NCBI GenBank assembly: GCA_002684935.1
Contig: NYWC01000098.1
Coordinates: 5,748 to 18,659, forward strand
Length of the DNA: 12,912 nucleotides
Source of the DNA: Gammaproteobacteria bacterium
GTDB taxonomy: Bacteria; Pseudomonadota; Gammaproteobacteria; Pseudomonadales; Pseudohongiellaceae
Direction of reading: 5' to 3'
Positions 7,814 through 12,912 of this stretch are shown here, in pieces. Position numbers and translations under genes: made by a program. The notes under the pieces were generated by a model that saw only the letters and a program-made list of their open reading frames with translations, was not told where the DNA came from and did not search any database. Position 1 is the first letter of the stretch. Every line of letters begins with the position of its first letter.

Positions 7814-9005
7814 ACCGCCAAGGCTCAAGTCGCAGCACTGCCCCATCGTCCTCATCCGTCAACAAATACAGGAGCCCATCTGGGCCTTGCCTTACTTCGC
7901 GAATGCGTTGCCTTAACTCGGTCAACATACTTTCGCGTCTTAATTCCTCATTGCGTTCGTTAAAGACTATGCGCTGCAAGTGTCCCGTGCCCGCGATGCC
8001 ACCCTGACGCAGCGAGCCGACAAAGAGGTTGCCTTTCCAGTTGGGAAAATTTTCGCCGGTGTAGGTTGTCATGCCTGCAGCTGCGATAGCGGGCAGCCAT
8101 ACCAGCAGTGGCGACTCTACCCCTTCGCGGGTCGGATGCTCGGTAATGCGTGGGCCGGAGTATCGCCGCCCGAAGCTTAACTCTGGCCAGCCGTAATTTC
8201 TGCCCGGGACGAGTATATTGATCTCGTCACCGCCATTGGGTCCGTTCTCGTGCTGCCAGAGTTCGCCCGTCACCGGATGAAGCATCAGGCCCAAGGTGTT
8301 GCGGTGCCCCAGGGTGTAGATCTCTGGGCGATAGCCACGGTTCACGAAGGGGTTGTCTGCAGGAGCTGAACCGTCGTCTTCCAGCCGCAGTACCTTACCG
8401 CGCAGCTTCATGGGTTCTTGTGCAATGTTGTCGATGTTACCACCTGAGGACATGTAGAGTTTGCCATCGGCACCGAAGGCGATGCGAGCGTTCAGGCCCG
8501 AGTTACCCTCGTAGGCTTGGGTCACAATGAGGTCTTCAAGGCTGGTGATACTGAGAGTATCCGCATCGAGCTGGCCCCTCGCCAGCGCCGGGGCACCCCA
8601 ACCATTTTCCATCGGCTTGGTATAGGTCAGGTAGATCAGGCGGTTTTCGGTGAAATCAGGATGCAGGGCCACATCCTGCAGTCCGCCGTTACCCTCGGCC
8701 CTGACTACCGGCACACCAGAAATGGCTTGAGGGTCGAGCACGCCGTCCCGAATGAGTCGGAGGCGGCCGGGTCGCTCGGTGACAAGCATCGCGCCGTCCG
8801 GCAGAAAGTCGATGGCCCAGGGGTGAGACAGGCTGCTTGCCACCACACTCACACGAATCCTGTGCTGCTCGGCCGTATCGTAGACCCAGGGCCCGGTGCC
8901 CAAAGGCGCTGCGGGGATGCCGATTGGTTGGCCGTGGCTGAGACCACTGCTGAGCATGCCCAGCAGCAACAGTCCTGCGATGAAAACGGGTTGCTTGAGT
9001 TTCAT
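7812..9005 (-). CDS. secreted PQQ-dependent sugar dehydrogenase-like beta-propeller
   Basis: A 397-residue protein. ATG 9005 follows a good AGGGGGAG ribosome site. The signal peptide has a core of about 8-20 and ends near SHG-Q at 25. The mature part matches the soluble glucose dehydrogenase/YliI (Asd) six-bladed propeller: HPWAIDFLPDGAMLVTERPG, GLQDVALHPDF, GKVLRL, YTLGHRNTLG (H234, R235, N236), GPNGGDEIN, NYGWP and IREVRQGPDGLLYLLTDE. Relatives oxidise aldose sugars with PQQ and calcium in the periplasm. One key difference is visible: the catalytic histidine of the HxxGRL segment in characterised enzymes aligns with Gly170 in a GNSGLNARIAF stretch, so dehydrogenase activity is doubtful. It lies 29 bases after the VOC gene in a likely operon. 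The fold assignment is strong and the activity unsure. Confidence 0.9.
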   Translation of the reverse strand: MKLKQPVFIAGLLLLGMLSSGLSHGQPIGIPAAPLGTGPWVYDTAEQHRIRVSVVASSLSHPWAIDFLPDGAMLVTERPGRLRLIRDGVLDPQAISGVPVVRAEGNGGLQDVALHPDFTENRLIYLTYTKPMENGWGAPALARGQLDADTLSITSLEDLIVTQAYEGNSGLNARIAFGADGKLYMSSGGNIDNIAQEPMKLRGKVLRLEDDGSAPADNPFVNRGYRPEIYTLGHRNTLGLMLHPVTGELWQHENGPNGGDEINILVPGRNYGWPELSFGRRYSGPRITEHPTREGVESPLLVWLPAIAAAGMTTYTGENFPNWKGNLFVGSLRQGGIAGTGHLQRIVFNERNEELRRESMLTELRQRIREVRQGPDGLLYLLTDEDDGAVLRLEPWR

Positions 9006-9034
9006 GGAAATCTCCCCCTATTTCTTTTTATTTC

Positions 9035-9469
9035 CTATTTGGCAAACAGCTGTCCCTCTATGTCCCGAAATGCCTTGAATTCAAGGGCATTGCCAGAGGG
9101 GTCGAGAAAGAACATGGTCGCTTGTTCGCCAGCCTGTCCCCTGAATCGTATATAGGGTTCGATCACAAAACCATCAATAAAGCCTTTGACCTGCTCAGCG
9201 AGCGCCTCCCAGTCCTCCAGCTCAAGCACGACCCCAAAGTGGGGTACTGGTACACCATGGCCATCAACACCATTGGCAATACTAGCCACTTTTCCCTCTC
9301 GGCCGAGCGCCGGGTTCAGATGGGTTACCAGCTGATGACCGAACAGACTGAAGTCTATCCAATCTGGCGCACTGCGCCCCTGTGGCAGGCCTAATTTACT
9401 ACCATAAAATTCTCTGGCTTCGTCAATGTCTCGAACCTGAATTGCCAGGTGAAAGGGAGTAAGCAGCAT
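9035..9469 (-). CDS. VOC family (glyoxalase/dioxygenase fold) protein
   Basis: A 144-residue protein, the usual length for a single VOC unit. ATG 9469 has a near-perfect GGAGGT ribosome site a few bases upstream. Two beta-alpha-beta-beta-beta modules are visible: TPFHLAIQVRDIDEAREFYGSKLG at the start, and PHFGVVLEL with MFFLDPSGNALEFKAF at the end. His7, His77 and Glu130 stand at the usual metal-ligand positions, so a divalent-metal site is probable. Members include glyoxalase I, fosfomycin resistance thiol transferases and extradiol dioxygenases, and the sequence does not say which chemistry applies. It is the first gene of a unit with the propeller protein downstream. It is cytoplasmic, with no signal peptide. 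Confidence 0.93.
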   Translation of the reverse strand: MLLTPFHLAIQVRDIDEAREFYGSKLGLPQGRSAPDWIDFSLFGHQLVTHLNPALGREGKVASIANGVDGHGVPVPHFGVVLELEDWEALAEQVKGFIDGFVIEPYIRFRGQAGEQATMFFLDPSGNALEFKAFRDIEGQLFAK

Positions 9470-9528
9470 TAGACCTCCAAGCCTCTATGATTGAATTGCG
9501 TTGCGATAGTTTATCTTGGCCACAGATT

Positions 9529-9545
9529 TGGGGACACCCACAACA
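9529..9545. repeat. GGGGACA-headed short hairpin, REP-like
   Basis: TGGG (9529-9532) and CCCA (9537-9540) flank GACA to give a tiny hairpin in TGGGGACACCCACAAC. The GGGGACA head matches that at 7712-7718. It lies upstream of the VOC gene start and is possibly the remnant head of a mobile palindromic element. Confidence 0.3.
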
Positions 9546-9564
9546 TAACAACTTATAGCTGCAA

Positions 9565-9744
9565 TCAATACAGATCTGAATTTTCAAGTTGGTAGAAGTA
9601 TCTACGCGTCTTCACCCGCTTGAAAATGGGCCGCTGCCTAATTTCAACCGCCAGCCCAATCCCAGATCCAATTTACAGCATCGCCAAACCCAGCGCTTCC
9701 AAAATCAGGGTAGCCCAATCTATCAGCTGAGTATCAAATGTCAT
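9565..9744 (-). pseudogene. possible decayed small membrane-protein gene with an in-frame stop
   Basis: Reading from ATG 9744 on the - strand gives MTFDTQLIDWATLILEALGL, then AML and a TAA (9673-9675). The same frame continues for 35 more sense codons, IGSGIGLAVEIRQRPIFKRV and on through RRYFYQLENSDLY, to TGA at 9565-9567. Around the TAA the composition is that of a transmembrane helix followed by a basic, positive-inside segment, which is unlike random DNA. No good ribosome site precedes the ATG and no family was recognised. It may be a 59-residue gene killed by one nonsense change, or chance. Confidence 0.25.
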
Positions 9745-9842
9745 TGTTCGGCTCAGTTCGTGCTAAATTACTTACTATCAGGTTTCTTAAGAAGGCTCAT
9801 TGAGCGGGGTATGAGTCTGTGATATTTCATAGAGTTGGATCT

Positions 9843-9866
9843 GGGGGCAAGCAAATAAATGACCCC
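9843..9866. repeat. REP-like palindrome upstream of the aldolase gene
   Basis: GGGGGCA (9843-9849) and TGACCCC (9860-9866) pair with one mismatch around a ten-base AT-rich loop. The reverse strand reads GGGGTCATTTATTT, close in style to the GGGGACAAATTTATTT piece at 7712. The following AATAGTGCTGTCCCTAT may belong to the same element. It is a likely remnant of a palindromic repeat; a terminator role is possible but no gene ends here. Confidence 0.35.
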
Positions 9867-9919
9867 AATTAATAGTGCTGTCCCTATCTCATAATCTACT
9901 TCATAACCCAGGGGTAATC

Positions 9920-10684
9920 GTGTCAGAAGCAATTCAGCAAGCGAGTGCTAAAGCCAAATACACCATCGGAGAAATCCGCACCCGACGCAAACGAGATTGC
10001 GCCCTGGGTTATCGCTTGTTCGCCGCGCATAGATGGGGTGATCTGGGTGACGGTCACATCAGTGCTCGAGATCCTGAAAGAACCGATTGCTTCTGGATGT
10101 TGCGCTGGGGCGTGTCCTACCACGCGGCGAAGGTTTCCGATCTCGTTCTAGTTGGCCCAAATGGTGAATTGGTTAAAGGTGAAGGTGAAGGAAAAGGCGC
10201 TATCAATATAGCGGGCTATTATATTCATTATCCGATTCTTGAGGCGCGGCCCGATTTAGTCAGCGCAGTTCACGTTCACACGGGTTGGGGATCACCCTTC
10301 TCAGCAGAAGCGAGAATGTTTGAGCCAATTTCGCAGGAGTCCTGTATCTTTTTTGAAGACCATGCGTTGTGGAATGACGAGGAAGTGCAGGTGCAAAGTG
10401 TGCCAGCAGGGCGGCGCATTGCTGAAGCGTTGGGTCAGAACAGCGCAATAATTCTCAGAAATCACGGTTTGTTAACCGGTGGTGATAGCGTCGCGGAAGC
10501 GGTTGGCCGTTTCGTTTACATGGAGCGGGTTGCCGAACTGCACATGAAGGCGCGTAACCCAAAACCAATCTCTGCAGAAGCAGCCCGGTTTGCCAAGGAA
10601 GATTTAGTCAAGATGGGGATTGGGCGTCAAGGCTTCGCGAGTATGTTGAGGCGGCATATTCTTGATCCGGAGATCGTAAATTAA
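9920..10684 (+). CDS. class II aldolase/adducin family protein
   Basis: A 254-residue protein. GTG 9920 is chosen because AGGGG (9910-9914) lies five bases upstream and the protein then begins MSEAIQQASAKAKYTIGE; a longer frame from GTG 9875 runs back into the palindromic element. The fold is the class II aldolase/adducin head: GDGHISARDP near the N-terminus, His118 and His120 in HVHTGWG, and His182 in RNHGLLT form the expected metal site. At the position of the catalytic glutamate of fuculose-phosphate aldolase (SSEW in that enzyme) there is AGYYIH instead, as in the adducin-like branch, so true aldolase activity is uncertain. It is cytoplasmic. It stands alone, convergent with the CWC gene. 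Substrate unknown. Confidence 0.93.
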   Translation: MSEAIQQASAKAKYTIGEIRTRRKRDCALGYRLFAAHRWGDLGDGHISARDPERTDCFWMLRWGVSYHAAKVSDLVLVGPNGELVKGEGEGKGAINIAGYYIHYPILEARPDLVSAVHVHTGWGSPFSAEARMFEPISQESCIFFEDHALWNDEEVQVQSVPAGRRIAEALGQNSAIILRNHGLLTGGDSVAEAVGRFVYMERVAELHMKARNPKPISAEAARFAKEDLVKMGIGRQGFASMLRRHILDPEIVN

Positions 10685-10755
10685 AAGATTAGCCTAGGTC
10701 ATGAAGGGTGGACTTGGTGGGCAGACAAAACTTAACTACAAGCGCGGTTGAGAAT

Positions 10756-11139
10756 TCAGGGTCTGACGGAAGCCGGTACGTTTACATGTCCAAAGGGGCA
10801 ATTCCGACAACGGCTTCCACAGCAGTGGCCGCGCTTGAGGTGATACCAGGCGGTGAATACCAACAGGCCGCCTGCTTCGATGTAATAGTCGATACCTTCT
10901 ATTATCGACTGTGCCTGAGTCTGTCCGAGATAGGGGGCCGCCGGGTTTGTGATTTCGCCCGCCTCGAATTGCTGTACTGCCTGCTGGATTCGTTCGATCA
11001 CCATAGTTTTCATGCAGGCAGGACACAGACAGTCACCTGCGGCAGGATCGCCGACTGCGGGCAGGCGCGCACACCAGCACTCGCCATCGATGCCGCAGGA
11101 GAAGACGGCAGCGCATTTTTCACAGGATTTGCTTCGCAT
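10756..11139 (-). CDS. cysteine-rich CWC / DUF5522 fusion protein
   Basis: A 127-residue protein with 12 cysteines. ATG 11139 starts directly at the first domain (MRSKSCEKC), though no strong ribosome site is seen. Residues 6-42 are the CWC family pattern: CEKC, FSCG, ECWC and CLCPAC, eight cysteines suited to binding zinc or another metal. A short helical linker (about 44-80) leads to DUF5522 at about 82-118, with GIDYYIEAGGLLVFTAWYHL then RGHCCGSRCRNCPFGH, four more cysteines. Both domains are usually found in small uncharacterised proteins, and having them in one chain suggests that they work together. No signal peptide is present, so it is cytoplasmic. Function is unknown. It is convergent with the aldolase gene and divergent from the DUF2058 gene. 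Confidence 0.85.
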   Translation of the reverse strand: MRSKSCEKCAAVFSCGIDGECWCARLPAVGDPAAGDCLCPACMKTMVIERIQQAVQQFEAGEITNPAAPYLGQTQAQSIIEGIDYYIEAGGLLVFTAWYHLKRGHCCGSRCRNCPFGHVNVPASVRP

Positions 11140-11469
11140 TGGCTATGACAGAAAGCTCGATTTAACGATGGCGCACAGTGTAGGTATTCGCCGAGGATAA
11201 TTCAAAGTTGTTTGTACCAAATTTTGGGCTACCGCAACTCGCTAAGTCCAGGACTATTCCAACAGGGCTGAAACGTATCGAGGCCTACACTCATGCACAG
11301 AGACTCTATTTATTGTGGCAGACTACTTTGAGCACACCGAGCATTGCGCTCGGGGGAGCCTCATCGTATTGTGCATTTATCGCGTATCTGCCGTTTATCT
11401 ATTATGCATCATGGTTTTTTGCGGCCTGTTAAGAAAATCTGTTTCATCTTTTACATAGCGTTCCCTCTT
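11140..11469. other. 330-base divergent intergenic region, no supported gene
   Basis: This lies between the divergent CWC and DUF2058 genes and should contain promoters for both. A six-base-pair hairpin, CCGAGC/GCTCGG around a five-base loop, sits at 11337-11353 without a T run. TATTAT at 11400-11405 is a possible -10 for the DUF2058 gene but lacks a good -35. A 74-codon frame at 11208-11432 starts with TTG, has no ribosome site and resembles no family; it is not called. Confidence 0.4.
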
Positions 11470-12018
11470 ATGCCTAATTCTCTCCAAGATCAACTCAAAA
11501 AATCTGGCCTGGTCGACGACAAGAAAGCCAAGCGACTTAAGCGCGCTAAAAATAAACAGGAGAAGCTTGCCCGCAAAACCAAGAGCCCCTCTGTGGATGA
11601 AGCTAAATTAGCGTTGGAAAAGGCTAAAGCCGAGCAAGTCGAAAGAGACCGACAGCTGAACCTGGAAAAGAATAAGCAGGCAGAGCAAAACGCACTAGCC
11701 GCGCAGATCAAGCAGCTTATTGAGATGAATGCGATTAGCAAAGAGGGTGATCAAAAATTCAATTTTACAGATGCTAATGTCATTAAACATATGTATGTGA
11801 GCCAAGCTCAGGTCGATCAACTGAGTCGCGGCACCCTTGCAATCGTTGTGCAAAAAAATGGCAAGGATCGCAACTACGTGTTGGTACCTATGGGTGTGGC
11901 GCTGAAGATCGAGCAGCGTGACCAGGAGGTGGTTCTGTTTAAGGCGCAAGAAAATACCACTATCGAAGAAGATGATCCCTATGCCGATTTTCAAATTCCA
12001 GATGATCTAACCTGGTAA
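11470..12018 (+). CDS. DUF2058 family protein (YaiL-like)
   Basis: A 182-residue protein, typical for the family. ATG 11470 starts the conserved MPNSLQDQLKKSGLVDDKKA; 42 further upstream codons are open but do not resemble the family and start with TTG. The N-terminal half (about 1-95) is a lysine-, glutamate- and glutamine-rich helix, very likely a coiled coil with nucleic-acid-binding potential. The C-terminal half (about 100-182) is globular, with the DUF2058 signatures KFNFTDANVIKHMYVS and RNYVLVPMGVALKIEQRD and an acidic DDPYADFQIPDDLTW end. The family, including E. coli YaiL, is described as polynucleotide- or nucleoprotein-associated without a known reaction. It is widespread in Gammaproteobacteria and supports that assignment for the host. 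Confidence 0.95.
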   Translation: MPNSLQDQLKKSGLVDDKKAKRLKRAKNKQEKLARKTKSPSVDEAKLALEKAKAEQVERDRQLNLEKNKQAEQNALAAQIKQLIEMNAISKEGDQKFNFTDANVIKHMYVSQAQVDQLSRGTLAIVVQKNGKDRNYVLVPMGVALKIEQRDQEVVLFKAQENTTIEEDDPYADFQIPDDLTW

Positions 12019-12022
12019 TAAT

Positions 12023-12041
12023 CGATAGGAAGTGGCTATCG
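12023..12041. other. small hairpin after the DUF2058 stop
   Basis: CGATAG (12023-12028) and CTATCG (12036-12041) pair around a seven-base loop, five bases after the DUF2058 stop codon. No T run follows on the + strand, so it is at best a weak terminator or processing site. Confidence 0.3.
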
Positions 12042-12177
12042 CAAAAGGCCTGTGGAAACAAAAGATACTGTAAAGCACAGAGCCAAGCTTCTGCCCTGTG
12101 ACCGAAGATGCCTTAATTTATATCCGTTCTCTTTGAAATTCATGATCTGGATCGTGGAATCGGTTTATTCTATTCCC

Positions 12178-12594
12178 GTGAAGAACGCTAGCCGAATCAT
12201 CCTGCTGCTGGCCAGGTTGACCATCCTCTATCCCGCGGCCGTGCAAGCCAAAGAGTCTGCGATTACTCAGGCGACTGCCTATGTCACAAGGGGTGAGTCA
12301 ATTAACGTGGATGCTCTCGCCATCGGCGACGAGTTAAGCCCGCAGAAACCTCTCACACTGTTAGTCTGGCGGTCGGTAAGCCGACGCTGGGCTTCCGTTG
12401 GTTCCAGCCACTCAAGTCATGAGCTGGTTTTCGCTAAAGTGACAGGCAATAAAGTGTTGTTTACTTTCACGGATACCGAAGCACTGGACCCCGGTTCAGC
12501 CTATTTCGGCACCACGCGAAGCTGTACAGTCAATGGCATTTGCCCTGTAGATGTGGAGCCCGATGCGGCAGTGCGAGTCTTTATAGCTCGGTAA
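12178..12594 (+). CDS. small secreted protein of unknown function
   Basis: An unrecognised protein. Three starts are possible: GTG 12052, ATG 12142 and GTG 12178. GTG 12178 gives 138 residues with the most regular Sec signal: a basic start KNASR, hydrophobic IILLLARLTILYP, and an AVQA-K cleavage near residue 24. None of the starts has a strong ribosome site at good spacing, so the start is uncertain. The mature part of about 114 residues alternates polar and hydrophobic stretches (TLLVWRS, ELVFAKVTGNKVLFTFTD, AAVRVFIAR), suggesting a small beta-sandwich. Its only two cysteines, in CTVNGIC, could form a loop disulfide. It is probably periplasmic. It lies after the DUF2058 gene, but the 160-base gap makes a shared operon doubtful. 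No function is proposed. Confidence 0.65.
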   Translation: MKNASRIILLLARLTILYPAAVQAKESAITQATAYVTRGESINVDALAIGDELSPQKPLTLLVWRSVSRRWASVGSSHSSHELVFAKVTGNKVLFTFTDTEALDPGSAYFGTTRSCTVNGICPVDVEPDAAVRVFIAR

Positions 12595-12708
12595 GCAAAA
12601 TAATTGGTAAAAATCCTAGGTTCCTAAACCTGCGCAACCAAGGTTGTACCCATCAATTGTCTAGTTAAATTATGGGCGCGCCTTCCTCTGTGCTCTTCAT
12701 CCCTTTTT

Positions 12709-12912
12709 TCACTTGTTGTTTGAAACGAACTCAGTGATCAGTTCGAAGGCGTGGTCAGTTTCAGGCAGGTTGCTGAAGCCCTGAAAAACGTGCACTAGCT
12801 TAGGCCAAACTTGGAGAATCACGTGGCTGCCCTGATGGTTTGCTTTGTTGGCATAGCGTTTCGAGTCACCATAAAGCATCTCGTGCTGACTCGCCTGAAT
12901 CAGAGTGGGCGG
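12709..12912 (-). CDS. alpha/beta hydrolase (HSL-type esterase), 3' end only
   Basis: The final 67 codons and TGA (12709-12711) of a gene that begins beyond the window edge. The visible part reads PPTLIQASQHEMLYGDSKRY, then a helix, VILQVWPKLVHVFQGF, and a short C-terminal helix ending in SNNK. This is the C-terminal end of the hormone-sensitive-lipase (alpha/beta hydrolase fold 3) family: the Asp of YGDS is the likely catalytic acid and the His of LVHVFQ the catalytic histidine; the nucleophilic serine lies outside. Such enzymes hydrolyse short-chain carboxylic esters, usually in the cytoplasm. Substrate cannot be told from this fragment. Confidence 0.88.
   Translation of the reverse strand, partial: PPTLIQASQHEMLYGDSKRYANKANHQGSHVILQVWPKLVHVFQGFSNLPETDHAFELITEFVSNNK

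Larger units (their letters stand above)
9470..9919. other. 450-base intergenic region with palindromic remnants
   Basis: Between the divergent VOC and aldolase genes there is no convincing intact gene. It holds two GGGG-headed palindromic pieces (9529-9540 and 9843-9866), a perfect ten-base palindrome TTCTTAAGAA (9784-9793), a possible broken reading frame on the - strand (9565-9744), and a weak promoter-like pair for the aldolase (TTGAGC 9800-9805, 17 bases, TATTTC 9823-9828). A 77-codon frame on the + strand (9589-9822) is rich in Asn, Gln, Pro and Arg and looks like antisense of the - strand frame, not a gene. Confidence 0.5.

Noticed and set aside
8517..9155. 212-codon open frame on the + strand
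   Set aside because: It is antisense to the propeller and VOC genes; a shadow frame produced by their codon bias.
10708..11148. 146-codon open frame on the + strand
   Set aside because: It is the opposite strand of the CWC/DUF5522 gene, which carries two recognisable cysteine motifs.
11208..11432. 74-codon frame with hydrophobic C-terminus
   Set aside because: It has a TTG start, no ribosome site and no family resemblance, and it sits in the divergent promoter region.
12630..12655. Small inverted repeats AGGTT/AACCT and CAACC/GGTTG after the last + strand gene
   Set aside because: Stems of five bases with no T run; too short to call a terminator.

Overview
The window reads like ordinary chromosome of a free-living, probably marine, gammaproteobacterium. 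The reasons are the DUF2058 (YaiL-type) gene, which is characteristic of Gammaproteobacteria, the moderate GC content, and the many secreted redox proteins. No CRISPR array, tRNA, rRNA, intact transposase or prophage gene was seen. The genus cannot be fixed from this stretch alone.

Left block, + strand (1-4622): three closely packed genes for exported proteins. The first is a 5'-truncated DUF1595/1592/1588/1585 protein with one CxxCH haem-type motif. The second is a Tat-exported DUF1552 protein. The third is a secreted ankyrin-repeat protein. Gaps of 8-15 bases suggest one transcript. A convergent gene on the - strand (4720-6444) encodes a secreted three-part protein: a cysteine-free thioredoxin-like fold, a CxxCH cytochrome-like segment, and a copper type II (PHM-like) monooxygenase region with every expected copper ligand visible. 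The convergent gap carries a hairpin that could terminate both transcripts. Together these four genes look like an envelope haem/copper oxidation locus whose substrate is unknown.

Middle block, - strand (6584-9469): two small operons. One is NIPSNAP (exported) followed by a glutathione S-transferase. The other is a VOC-fold metalloprotein followed by a secreted PQQ-type sugar dehydrogenase-like beta-propeller that appears to lack the catalytic histidine. A long imperfect inverted repeat overlaps the stop codon of the latter.

Right block: about 450 bases of mostly non-coding DNA with palindromic GGGG(A/T)CA-type remnants and a possible decayed small membrane-protein gene. This is followed by a class II aldolase/adducin gene (+), a fused CWC/DUF5522 cysteine-rich protein (-), a DUF2058 protein (+), an unrecognised small secreted protein (+), and the 3' end of an HSL-type alpha/beta hydrolase (-) running off the window.

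The most notable items are the exported haem/copper locus with its fusion protein, the propeller without its catalytic base, and four related GGGG-headed intergenic elements that look like remains of REP-type sequences.
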